The notes beneath the pieces are model-generated. The model searched no databases and was not told the DNA's origin. It saw nothing but the letters and a program-made list of their open reading frames with translations. A stretch of DNA of 64,000 nucleotides from the NCBI RefSeq assembly GCF_900100455.1, contig NZ_FNCV01000001.1, positions 599,093 through 663,092 on the forward strand, in the 5' to 3' direction. Positions 19,548 through 27,397 of the stretch are shown here, piece by piece; positions within the stretch are counted from its first letter, which is position 1; each line of letters begins with the position of its first letter. The position numbers and the translations under genes were made by a program. Origin of the DNA: Roseospirillum parvum (lineage in GTDB: Bacteria > Pseudomonadota > Alphaproteobacteria > Rhodospirillales > Rhodospirillaceae).

Positions 19548-20078
19548 ATGAGTCTGGCGCGCCTCAGTCTGGGCCAGCGGACCAGCCAGTTCCTGCGCCG
19601 CCAGGTGCCGGTGGCCCTGGCCGTGCTGCTGCTGGTGCTGGCCCAGGTGCCGACCCAGGTGCCCGGGCTGGTCGAGGTGGCCCCCATGCTGGGCTTGATC
19701 TGTGTCTACTACTGGGCCATCTACCGGCCGGACCTGTTCGGCGCCGCCTCGGCCTTCGCCCTGGGGCTGCTCGACGATATCCTGAGCGGCGCCCCGTTGG
19801 GCAGCGGTGCGCTGGCCCTGCTGCTGGCCCATGGCGTGATCAGCCGTCAGCGCACCCTGTTCCACGCCAAGCCGTTCGCCGTCACCTGGCCGGTTTTCGC
19901 GGTGGTCGCGGCGGGGGCCTATCTGGTCCGCTGGCTGGGCGCCGGACTGGTGCGCGGCGCCGTGCTGCCGGCCGAGCCGGTGGTCGTCGGCTGGCTGATG
20001 ACGGTGGCCGCCTACCCGCTGCTCGGCTGGCTGCTGGCCAGCCTGAACGGCACCGTGGTCAAGGACGACATCGACTGA
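19548..20078 (+). CDS. mreD: rod shape-determining protein MreD
   Basis: The frame from ATG 19548 (MSLARLSLGQRTSQFLRRQV) gives 176 residues with about five hydrophobic helices (VALAVLLLVLAQVP, MLGLICVYYWAIY, ASAFALGLLDDILSG, VFAVVAAGAYLVRWL, GWLMTVAAYPLLGWLL). The motif RPDLFGAASAFALGLLDDILSGAPLG is characteristic of MreD (conserved part about residues 58-83). It begins 25 bases after the mreC stop and precedes mrdA by about 50 bases. MreD is the integral-membrane partner of MreC in cell elongation. Confidence 0.93.
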   Translation: MSLARLSLGQRTSQFLRRQVPVALAVLLLVLAQVPTQVPGLVEVAPMLGLICVYYWAIYRPDLFGAASAFALGLLDDILSGAPLGSGALALLLAHGVISRQRTLFHAKPFAVTWPVFAVVAAGAYLVRWLGAGLVRGAVLPAEPVVVGWLMTVAAYPLLGWLLASLNGTVVKDDID

Positions 20079-20129
20079 TCGCCCAAACCGTCGGGCGACC
20101 GGGCAACCAAGTGGGAGTGTGTGCGCCTT

Positions 20130-22004
20130 ATGGACCGGACCTCTGACCGGGGCCGACTGCTGACCCGCCGGGCCGCCCTGCTGGGGGCCGGGCAATTGGG
20201 TCTGTTCGGCCTGCTGGTCGGCCGCATGTACTACCTGCAGGTGGTCGAGGCCGAGCGCTACCGCGTGCTGGCCGAGGAAAACCGCATCAACATCCGGCTG
20301 CTGCCGCCGCCACGCGGTCCCATTGTCGATCGCAACGGGATCAAGCTGGCCATCAACCGGCAGAACTTCCGCGTCCTGGTGGTGCGCGAGGACATCGTCG
20401 ACCTGGAAGCCACCCTGGGCAAGCTGGCCCGCATCGTGCCGCTGTCCGACTACGACCGCCAGCGGGTGCTGCGCGAGGTCGGCCGGCGGCGCAGCTTCGT
20501 GCCGGTGCCGGTGCGCGAGAACCTGACCTGGGAGGAAATGGCCCGCATCCAGGTCAACGCCCACGACCTGCCCGGGGTGCTGATCGACGAGGGCCAGACC
20601 CGGCACTACGAGCACGGTCCGGCGATGGCCCACCTGATGGGCTACGTGGCGGCGGTTTCGGAAGAGGATCTGGCGGCGGCCCGCGGGGCCGACCCGCTGC
20701 TCGAGTTGCCCGGCTTCAAGATCGGCAAGGCCGGCGTGGAGCGCGAATTCGACCTCGCCCTGCGCGGCAAGAGCGGCAGCAAGCGGGTCGAGGTCAACGC
20801 CCGGGGCCGCGAGATCCGCGAGCTGGAGCGCGAGGAGGGCGAACCCGGCGGCCAACTGGCGCTGACCCTGGACATCAACCTGCAGCAGTTCGCCGCCGAC
20901 CGGCTGGGCCAGGAAAGCGCCTCCTGCGTGGTCATGGACATCCACAGCGGCGAGGTGCTGGCCATGACCTCGACCCCGGCCTTCGACCCCAACGCCTTCA
21001 CCCGGGGCCTGTCGTCGCAGGAATGGAAGGCCCTGCTCGACAACCCCCGCGCCCCGCTGACGCCCAAGGCCATCGCCGGTCAGTATGCCCCGGGCTCGAC
21101 CTTCAAGATGGTGGTCGCCCTGGCGGCGCTGGAGGCCGGGGTGATCAAGCCCGAGCAGACCGTCTGGTGCCCCGGTCACATGACCCTGGGCAACGCCCGC
21201 TTCCACTGCTGGAAGCGCCAGGGGCACGGGCACGTCTCGCTGGTCCAGGCGCTGGCCCAGTCGTGCGATGTCTACTTCTACGAGGTGGCCAAGCGCACCG
21301 GCATCGAGCGCATCGCCGACATGGCGCGGCGCTTCGGTCTGGGCAGCGCGCCCGACATCGTGCTGCGCGGCGTGCGCGGCGGCCTGATCCCGACCAAGGC
21401 CTGGAAACAGGCCACCCTGGGCGAGGGCTGGCACCAGGGCGAAACCCTGATCGCCGGCATTGGCCAGGGCTATGTGCTGGCCACCCCGCTGCAACTGGCC
21501 CTGATGACGGCGCGCCTGGCCAACGGTGGGCGCCGGGTCGACCCGGTGCTGACCCGCCAGGTGATGGTCGATGGTCATCTGGCGCCGCGCCCGGTGGCCA
21601 CCCCGGAGAGCCTGGGGGTGAGCCGCCACAGCCTCAATCTGGTCCGCCAGGGCATGCACGAGGTGGTCCACGGCCGGCGCGGCACGGCGCGTGGCGCCGC
21701 CCTGCCCGAGGAGCTGGGCGAAATGTGCGGCAAGACCGGCACCGCCCAGGTGCGCCGCATCACCCGGGCCGAGCGCGAGGCCGGGGTGACCAGGAACGAG
21801 GACCTGCCCTGGGAGCGCCGAGATCACGCCTTGTTCGTCTGCTATGCTCCGGCCGACAAGCCACGCTATGCGGTGGCGGTGGTGGTCGAGCATGGCGGCG
21901 GCGGCTCGGCGGTAGCCGCTCCCATCGCCCGCGACGTGATGATCGAGACCCTGCGCCTCGATTCGGCGGCGCCGCGCCGTCCCGAGGGAGATCTGAAGGC
22001 ATGA
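20130..22004 (+). CDS. mrdA: penicillin-binding protein 2 (peptidoglycan D,D-transpeptidase)
   Basis: I prefer ATG 20130 (MDRTSDRGRLLTRR); an in-frame GTG at 20121 sits closer to the GGGAG and is the alternative. A single N-terminal membrane helix (AALLGAGQLGLFGLLVG) is followed by the dimerisation domain starting with RGPIVDRNG and by the transpeptidase domain. The active-site serine is in GSTFKMV (about residue 325), the second motif is SCD in AQSCDVYFYEV, and the third is KTGTAQ near 540. Length of about 624 residues fits the family. PBP2 crosslinks side-wall peptidoglycan made by RodA; the two genes overlap by four bases. Confidence 0.96.
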   Translation: MDRTSDRGRLLTRRAALLGAGQLGLFGLLVGRMYYLQVVEAERYRVLAEENRINIRLLPPPRGPIVDRNGIKLAINRQNFRVLVVREDIVDLEATLGKLARIVPLSDYDRQRVLREVGRRRSFVPVPVRENLTWEEMARIQVNAHDLPGVLIDEGQTRHYEHGPAMAHLMGYVAAVSEEDLAAARGADPLLELPGFKIGKAGVEREFDLALRGKSGSKRVEVNARGREIRELEREEGEPGGQLALTLDINLQQFAADRLGQESASCVVMDIHSGEVLAMTSTPAFDPNAFTRGLSSQEWKALLDNPRAPLTPKAIAGQYAPGSTFKMVVALAALEAGVIKPEQTVWCPGHMTLGNARFHCWKRQGHGHVSLVQALAQSCDVYFYEVAKRTGIERIADMARRFGLGSAPDIVLRGVRGGLIPTKAWKQATLGEGWHQGETLIAGIGQGYVLATPLQLALMTARLANGGRRVDPVLTRQVMVDGHLAPRPVATPESLGVSRHSLNLVRQGMHEVVHGRRGTARGAALPEELGEMCGKTGTAQVRRITRAEREAGVTRNEDLPWERRDHALFVCYAPADKPRYAVAVVVEHGGGGSAVAAPIARDVMIETLRLDSAAPRRPEGDLKA

Positions 22005-23152
22005 GCGAACGCGAGTTCCTGCGCCCGCGCTGGCGGCGCGGCGACATGACCATTGCCGAGAAGCTGTGGCAGATCAGCTGGTCGTACGTGCTGATCATCG
22101 CCGTCATCGCGGGCATCGGGGTGATCATGCTGTACAGCGCCGGCAACGGCAGCTTCGACCCCTGGGCCAGCCGCCATGCCATCCGCTTCGCGGTCGGGCT
22201 GGGGGTGATGTTGACGGTCGCCCTGATCGATATCCGGCTGATCCTGCGCTACGCCTACCTGCTCTATGCCGCCACCCTGGTCCTGCTGGTGGGGGTGGAG
22301 CTGATGGGGCACGTGGGCATGGGGGCGCAGCGCTGGATCGACCTGGGCTTCTTCCACCTGCAACCGTCCGAGGTGATGAAGATCGTCCTGGTCCTCGCCC
22401 TGGCCCGTTTCTTCCACGGCACCGACATCGAGCAGGTGGGCCGCCCGACGGTGCTGCTGGTGCCGCTGCTCATGGTCGCCGCGCCGGCCGTGCTGGTGCT
22501 GCGCCAGCCCGACCTGGGGACGGCGTTGATGATGGTCATGGGGGCCGGGGTGATCTTCTTCCTGGCCGGGGTGCGGCTGTGGAAGTTCGGGGTCGTGCTG
22601 GCCGCCGCCCTGGCCGCCCTGCCGCTGGCCTGGAGCCTGTTGCTGCACGACTACCAGAAGAACCGGGTGCGCACCTTCCTCGACCCCGAGCGTGATCCAT
22701 TGGGGGCCGGCTACCACATCATCCAGTCGAAGATCGCCCTGGGCTCGGGCGGCATCTGGGGCAAGGGCTTCCTGGCCGGCACGCAGAGCCACCTTGAGTT
22801 CCTGCCCGAGCGGCAGACCGACTTCATCTTCACCATGCTGGCCGAGGAACGGGGCATGATCGGCGGGCTGGTCCTGCTCGCCCTTTATGCCCTGGTCATG
22901 GTCTATGGCTACCTGTTCGCCCTGCGCAGCCAGCACCAGTTCGGGCGGCTGGTGGTGCTGGGCGTGTCGACCACCTTCTTCCTTTACGTGTTCATCAACG
23001 TGGCCATGGTGATGGGACTGATTCCGGTGGTCGGGGTGCCGCTGCCGCTGATCTCCTATGGCGGCACGGTGATGCTGTCGCTGATGGTCGGCTTCGGGCT
23101 GATCCTGTCGGTGTGGGTCCACCGCGACGTGGAGATGGGCCGCCACGGGTAG
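22001..23152 (+). CDS. rodA: peptidoglycan glycosyltransferase RodA (SEDS family)
   Basis: The ATG at 22001 lies inside the mrdA stop (ATGA overlap), indicating translational coupling. The 383-residue product has about ten membrane helices and SEDS motifs: GVGMGAQRW-like HVGMGAQRWIDLGFFHLQPSE, RQPDLGTALM, AGYHIIQSKIALGSGGIWGKG (conserved part), FLPERQTDFIF, AEERGMIGG and VPLPLISYGGT. SEDS proteins polymerise lipid II into glycan strands. RodA partners PBP2 in the elongation machine. It is the last gene of the operon; the next gene is convergent after a 21-base gap with no clear terminator. Confidence 0.97.
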   Translation: MSEREFLRPRWRRGDMTIAEKLWQISWSYVLIIAVIAGIGVIMLYSAGNGSFDPWASRHAIRFAVGLGVMLTVALIDIRLILRYAYLLYAATLVLLVGVELMGHVGMGAQRWIDLGFFHLQPSEVMKIVLVLALARFFHGTDIEQVGRPTVLLVPLLMVAAPAVLVLRQPDLGTALMMVMGAGVIFFLAGVRLWKFGVVLAAALAALPLAWSLLLHDYQKNRVRTFLDPERDPLGAGYHIIQSKIALGSGGIWGKGFLAGTQSHLEFLPERQTDFIFTMLAEERGMIGGLVLLALYALVMVYGYLFALRSQHQFGRLVVLGVSTTFFLYVFINVAMVMGLIPVVGVPLPLISYGGTVMLSLMVGFGLILSVWVHRDVEMGRHG

Positions 23153-23173
23153 CCGTGCCTTGGGGGGCGGCGC

Positions 23174-23992
23174 TCAGACCGCCAGCAGGGCGGCGACCAC
23201 CGCCTCCGGGGCATCCTCCAGAATCAGGTGGCCGGCCTCGGGGACGCTGATGATCGTGTCGAGAACCGGGTCGAGGCCCAGATGGCGGGCCAACTGCGCG
23301 CCCTGGGCCGGGGGAATGAAGGTGTCGTGCGCCCCCCAGACCAGCCGCAGCGGGCAGTCCAGCCGCCGGTACAGCGGTTCCAACTCGGCGATGGCGGCGC
23401 TGTTGGCGTGGGCGATCTGGCGATAGAAGGCGGCCTGCCCGACCTCTCCGATCCATGGCGCGGCGTACAGGTCGCGGGCCTCGTCGCCCAGCGGCCGGTG
23501 GGCGGCGGCCTGCATGTAGGCTTCGAGCAGCGCCTTGTGGGCGTAGGCGGGCAGCCCGGCGAAGGCCTCCTGGTGGCGTCGCACGTGGGCAAAGAAGGGC
23601 GAGCCCGAGGGCAGCACCGCCACCGCGTCGAACAGGGTCAGCCGGCCATAGGACAGGCCGTTGATGAAATGGCCACGCAGGGCGGCCAAGCCGCCGAAGT
23701 CGTGCCCCACCACATGCGGCCGGGCCAGCCCCCAGTGGGCGATCAGGGCGGCCAGCAGGTCATTTTGCACCTGGGGTGCCACGTTCTGCCCCTCGGCCAT
23801 GTGCGACTGCCCACAGCCCAACAGATCGAAGAAGTAGACGCTGTGGTGGCGGGCCAGCCACGGGGCGATGCGCCGCCACGCCTGGGCCGACCAGGGAAAG
23901 CCGTGAACCAGGACCAGGGGCGGGCCATCGCCCAGATGGCCCCAGGCGACCGTCTGGCCCTGGTGGTCGAAGCGCTGGTCGAGGGTGAGCAT
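23174..23992 (-). CDS. alpha/beta hydrolase, haloalkane dehalogenase/epoxide hydrolase type
   Basis: A 272-residue alpha/beta hydrolase. The oxyanion-hole motif is VLVHGFPWSAQAW; the nucleophile elbow is VGHDFGG, with Asp rather than Ser; the general acid is in WGAHDTFIPPAQG; and the catalytic His is in EAGHLILED. An Asp nucleophile is the mark of haloalkane or haloacetate dehalogenases and epoxide hydrolases, which form a covalent ester with the substrate. Substrate cannot be assigned. The gene is divergent from a CGNR-type regulator, with a perfect 26-bp palindrome starting 8 bases upstream of its ATG, so it is probably controlled by that neighbour. Confidence 0.88.
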   Translation of the reverse strand: MLTLDQRFDHQGQTVAWGHLGDGPPLVLVHGFPWSAQAWRRIAPWLARHHSVYFFDLLGCGQSHMAEGQNVAPQVQNDLLAALIAHWGLARPHVVGHDFGGLAALRGHFINGLSYGRLTLFDAVAVLPSGSPFFAHVRRHQEAFAGLPAYAHKALLEAYMQAAAHRPLGDEARDLYAAPWIGEVGQAAFYRQIAHANSAAIAELEPLYRRLDCPLRLVWGAHDTFIPPAQGAQLARHLGLDPVLDTIISVPEAGHLILEDAPEAVVAALLAV

Positions 23993-24000
23993 GGATGATC

Positions 24001-24026
24001 TCCATCTTATAACCTGATAAGATGGA
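24001..24026. promoter_or_regulatory. 26-bp perfect inverted repeat, probable operator
   Basis: TCCATCTTAT (24001-24010) and ATAAGATGGA (24017-24026) are perfect 10-base arms around AACCTG. The site lies between the divergent hydrolase and CGNR genes, close to the hydrolase start, an ideal place for a dimeric repressor. It is the only AT-rich palindrome for several kilobases around. Confidence 0.75.
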
Positions 24027-24090
24027 AAAGAGGTTACTCCGAGGCGCTCGGGGCGACAACCTTCTTATTGTTGGAAAGGGGTTACTTCGT

Positions 24091-24687
24091 ATGGCCTACA
24101 CCTGGGAGACGCATGGCCCGTTCGGGGGCCACGTGGTGCTCGACTTCGTCAACACGGTGGACGATGCGCTGAAAACCCGGGAGCTGAACGCCATTCCCGA
24201 TTGGCCGACCTTCCTGGATTGGTCGCTCCGGGTCGGGTTGGCATCCGGGGAGGAGGCGGCGTTGTTGGCTGGCCTCGGAGATGCCCAGGCACAGGCCGCC
24301 GAATTGGCCGAACTGTGGGCCCTGCGCGAGGCGCTGTACGGCGATCTGACGGGGTTGCTGGAGGAGGTGCCGGGACGCGGGCTGTCAAGCTTGGGCGCGG
24401 CGGCGCGCTGGGGGCTGGGATTGGCGGTGCTGGCGCCTGCTCCCAGCACCGCTCCCGGCTGGCAGGTTGGCGTCGACACGGCGGGGCTGGCCACTCCCCG
24501 GGCCCGTCTCGGTGTGGCGGTGGAGGACCTGCTGTGGCGTGGCGATCTGGCCCGGTTGCGCCAGTGTGGCCGCTGCACGGGGTTGTACCTGGATCACGGG
24601 CGTGGTGCCGGGCGCCGCTGGTGCCGCATGGAAACCTGCGGCAACCGGGCCAAGGCCGAGCGTCATCGGGCCCGGCGGGGGGAATGA
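24091..24687 (+). CDS. CGNR zinc-finger / ABATE-domain protein, probable transcription regulator
   Basis: I start at ATG 24091 (MAYTWETHGPFGGHVVLDFV) because AAAGGGG lies about 9 bases upstream; an in-frame ATG at 24022 has no such signal and lies within the palindrome. The 198-residue protein has an N-terminal ABATE (stress-induced regulator) domain with LDFVNTVDD, and a C-terminal zinc finger CGRCTGLYLDHGR...WCRMETCGNRAKAERHR, with four Cys and the CGNR motif (last 40 residues). Members are thought to be DNA-binding regulators. Divergent placement opposite a hydrolase gene and next to a palindrome supports a local repressor role. The inducer is unknown. Confidence 0.88.
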   Translation: MAYTWETHGPFGGHVVLDFVNTVDDALKTRELNAIPDWPTFLDWSLRVGLASGEEAALLAGLGDAQAQAAELAELWALREALYGDLTGLLEEVPGRGLSSLGAAARWGLGLAVLAPAPSTAPGWQVGVDTAGLATPRARLGVAVEDLLWRGDLARLRQCGRCTGLYLDHGRGAGRRWCRMETCGNRAKAERHRARRGE

Positions 24688-24712
24688 CCGGGGCGAGACG
24701 GGAAGGGTTGGG

Positions 24713-25144
24713 TTACTGGGCCGCTTCCAGGATGCGGGAGTTGTCGTCGCCCGGTAGGGAGAGCGGTGCCCCGGGCCCATCGGCCAGGGCTTCCAGGGCG
24801 CAGATGACATCCTGCAGGGCACCCAGGGCATCGGCCGCCACTTCGCAATCCAGGCCGCAGCAGTCGCCGAAGTGGCCGGTCAGGGCGTCGACGAAGCGGT
24901 CCATGTAGTCGGGGTCGGCCAGGGCGATGTGGCGCAGCCGGGAATCGGCCATGGTCCGGTGGCAGGCCTTGATCATCTCCCGCCCCAGGCACAGGGGAAA
25001 GCGGCCGCAGGGCCGGTGGGCGAACAGCTTGGCCTCCAGCGAGGTCAGCGTCTCGCGGACCACCTCTGGTGTTTGGGCCGGGGTTTGGGCCGAGGTGTTG
25101 GCCGGAACTTGCGCCGGCAGACGAAGCGGACGATCGAACGACAT
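24713..25144 (-). CDS. hypothetical cysteine-containing protein, 143 aa
   Basis: The ATG at 25144 (MSFDRPLRLPAQVPANTSAQ) has AAAGGA about 9 bases upstream, better than any longer start. The protein has a Pro/Gln/Thr-rich N-terminal tail, then a helical body with clustered cysteines: RPCGRFPLCLGREMIKACH and FGDCCGLDCEVAADALG, and a helical end (ALQDVICALEALADGPG). No signal peptide or membrane segment. The cysteine pairs suggest a bound metal or redox site. The family is not recognised. It is the first of several small minus-strand genes between 24.7 and 26.2 kb, but its spacing from the next one upstream (180 bases) suggests its own promoter. Confidence 0.65.
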   Translation of the reverse strand: MSFDRPLRLPAQVPANTSAQTPAQTPEVVRETLTSLEAKLFAHRPCGRFPLCLGREMIKACHRTMADSRLRHIALADPDYMDRFVDALTGHFGDCCGLDCEVAADALGALQDVICALEALADGPGAPLSLPGDDNSRILEAAQ

Positions 25145-25324
25145 CGGTGGGATCCTTTGCCTCCTTGCCGGTCCGGTTGCCAAGCGGCACCCAGACAACC
25201 TGCAAGAATGAACCCTACCACCGGCTGGTGCATGGTTGAGTCGGGCAGAGGGGTAAATCCCGCCGGATCGGCGGCGCAAAGGGGTTACGCCCCGCACCTT
25301 CCGGGGCCGAGGCCAGGGCGGGCC

Positions 25325-25822
25325 CTACCAGTCGATGTGCCGGGCGAACTTGCCCAGCACCGCCTCCCACCAGGCCAGCCAGTCGCGCAGGTTGGCCTCG
25401 CTGATCCCGCCTTCCAGGGCGATGTCCATTTCCACCCACAGGTCGCCGTTGTCGGCCCGGTAGGCCTTGCCGAAACGGTTGAGGGCGTTCCAGTGGTTCA
25501 TGGAGTCGACGCCGTGGTTGACGGCGCCCTCGAACACCGCACCCACCGACAGGCTGCCGCAAACTGGTTCGGCGCCGTCGGGTTGGCACTCGTAGAAGTG
25601 GACCACGAAGTTCAGGCCGCCGGTGGAGCTCTGAATGCGCGGGTCGCCCTCGCCGTCCTGGTCCAGGTCGGCCCGGTAGCCCCAGTCCTGCATCAGTTGG
25701 ACCAACTCGCTGCCGCTGATGCCCTCGTAGACCGGTTTGACCACGCTTTCGCCGCGCACCGGCGGGCAGCCGACCAGGATCAAGGCGGTGGCGGTCAGGA
25801 AGGCGGCGAGCCAGAGGCGCAT
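25325..25822 (-). CDS. YbjN-domain exported lipoprotein-like protein
   Basis: The 165-residue product starts MRLWLAAFLTATALILVGC, a lipoprotein-type signal peptide. The mature part matches the YbjN (DUF1790) pattern: SELVQLMQDWGYRADLDQDG, GDPRIQSSTGGLNFVVHFYEC, NHWNALNRFGKAYRADNGDL, EMDIALEGGISEANLRDWL and WWEAVLGKF. YbjN-domain proteins have a type III secretion chaperone-like fold and have been linked to sensory or stress control; the exact role here is unknown. It may be co-transcribed with the small Cys-rich gene downstream at lower coordinates only if transcription continues from it; that gene lies on its upstream side, 82 bases away. Confidence 0.8.
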   Translation of the reverse strand: MRLWLAAFLTATALILVGCPPVRGESVVKPVYEGISGSELVQLMQDWGYRADLDQDGEGDPRIQSSTGGLNFVVHFYECQPDGAEPVCGSLSVGAVFEGAVNHGVDSMNHWNALNRFGKAYRADNGDLWVEMDIALEGGISEANLRDWLAWWEAVLGKFARHIDW

Positions 25823-25904
25823 GGGAAAAGTCTCCGCAAAAGGGGGCAGCTACGCGACGCAGCATAGCCCGGGGCAGGGGGGCGGGGAACCGTCTGCTCC
25901 TGGT

Positions 25905-26237
25905 TCAGCCTTTTTTCCGCACCGGTTTCTGGCGATAGGGCCGGGTCTGTTCGCCGCCGTCCCAGACCACCGGCCGCTCCAGCCATTTCTGGATGAAGTT
26001 CCAGGCCCCGCGATAGCCGTTGTGGGGTAGGGTGCAGGCCGAGCAGTCCTTGCGCTTCAGGCCGTTCCTGTCGGTGAACACCTGATAGGGTCCGGGGCAT
26101 TCGTAGGCGATCAGCGGGCAGTAGCAGAACAGGCAGTTGAACTGCCCGCGCACCCCTTCGTGGCAGGGCAGGAAGGGGCAGTCGTGGTTGGTGAAGCCCT
26201 TGAAGCCCTCGTTCTGGGTCAGGTCCTTGGGTTGCAT
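25905..26237 (-). CDS. cysteine-rich small domain protein (zinc/metal binding)
   Basis: A 110-residue protein with the pattern of the cysteine-rich small domain family (Pfam zf-like, often beside cobalamin genes): NHDCPFLPCHEGV, FNCLFCYCPLIAYECPGP, KDCSACTLPHNGYRGAWNFI. Nine Cys and several His residues could hold a metal cluster. Residues after about 85 form a basic tail (RPYRQKPVRKKG). No export signal. The family function is not established. In this window no cobalamin gene is nearby. It starts about 70 bases downstream of the EamA transporter stop and may share its message. Confidence 0.85.
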   Translation of the reverse strand: MQPKDLTQNEGFKGFTNHDCPFLPCHEGVRGQFNCLFCYCPLIAYECPGPYQVFTDRNGLKRKDCSACTLPHNGYRGAWNFIQKWLERPVVWDGGEQTRPYRQKPVRKKG

Positions 26238-26307
26238 GGCGACTCCGAAGGGTAGGGTGGGCCACCAATCTGGGGCCTCGCGCCGGCCGGGGAAAGAGCC
26301 ATCCCCC

Positions 26308-27255
26308 TTATCCCCTCCGGGCCAGTCGGCGCTCGCGCCAGAAGACGAACAGCCCCGAGCCGATGATCAGGGCCATCCCCAGCCACACGTAGGGGCGCGG
26401 GAAGTCGCCGAAGACGAACAGCCCGAGCAAGGTGGCGCTGACCACCTCCAGGTACTGGAACGGGGCGAGCAGCGAGGCGGCGGCATGCTTCAGGGCGGCG
26501 ACGATCAGCAGGTGGGCCGCCGTGGCCGCCACCCCCAGGCCGAGGATCAGCCCCCAGTCACGGCCACTGGGCCAGCTCAGGGTCAGCGCCTCGATGCCGG
26601 CGGCGTGGCCCAGCCCCAGGGCGACGGCCATCACCACGGCGCCGGCCACCCCGGCATAGAACTGCATGGCCACCGCCCCGGTGCGTCCGCCGAGCTGGCG
26701 GGTCAGGGCGATGTAGGCGGCAAAGCAGATGGCGGTGCCCAGGGGCAACAACGCGGTGGTGCCGACCTGTTGGAACTGCGGGCCGATGATGACCAGCGCC
26801 CCGACCAGCCCCACGCCGACCGCGCTGAAGCGGCGCCAGCCCACCTTCTCGCCCAGGAACAGGGCCGACAGGGCGGTGAGGATCAGCGGCTCGACGAAAA
26901 AGATGGCCAGGGCGTCGGGCAGCGCCATTTCCTTCAGGGCGGCGAAATAGAGCAGCGTGGCGCCCGCCACCAGCACCCCGCGCATGGCCTGCAGCAGGGG
27001 CTTTTCCGGTCGCCACAGCCGCCGCCCGAGCAGCGCCGAGGCCAGCGGGGCGAGAAGCAGGGTCTGCACCACGAAGCGGATGCCCGCCACCTCGCCGGCC
27101 GAGACGCTCTCGGTCAAAAGCTTGGCGAAGGTGTCGAGCACCGGCAGGCACATCACCCCGGCGATCATCAACAGCAGGCCCTTCACGGGCGGTGTCGCGT
27201 GATCGGCGGGGGCGGGAGGCAGGTCGCGTGGGGTTGGTCTGGGCATGGCCGGCAT
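26308..27255 (-). CDS. EamA/DMT-superfamily permease
   Basis: I use the ATG at 27255 (MPAMPRPTPRDLPPA), preceded by AAAGGG and GCAGG; a longer frame starting at 27441 lacks support. The 315-residue protein has ten predicted membrane helices in two EamA halves, with typical elements such as LPVLDTFAKLLTESVSAGEVAGIRF (in part), LYFAALKEMALPDALAIFFVEPL and the second-half ASLLAPFQYLEVVSATLLG. EamA proteins export small metabolites, commonly amino acids or nucleotides; the substrate is unknown. The gene is divergent from the methyltransferase-glycosyltransferase gene. Confidence 0.88.
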   Translation of the reverse strand: MPAMPRPTPRDLPPAPADHATPPVKGLLLMIAGVMCLPVLDTFAKLLTESVSAGEVAGIRFVVQTLLLAPLASALLGRRLWRPEKPLLQAMRGVLVAGATLLYFAALKEMALPDALAIFFVEPLILTALSALFLGEKVGWRRFSAVGVGLVGALVIIGPQFQQVGTTALLPLGTAICFAAYIALTRQLGGRTGAVAMQFYAGVAGAVVMAVALGLGHAAGIEALTLSWPSGRDWGLILGLGVAATAAHLLIVAALKHAAASLLAPFQYLEVVSATLLGLFVFGDFPRPYVWLGMALIIGSGLFVFWRERRLARRG

Positions 27256-27397
27256 CCTGCGCCCTTTGCGCGGGGGGCTCAAGCCCATCCGCACCCTTGG
27301 GGTGGTGCCGCTTTCCCCTGGCCGCCGGGGCGCCACGGCGCTATGGTCGGCGCCATCGAAAACCCCTTGACGCCCGCACAGGAAACGCGCACCCGCC

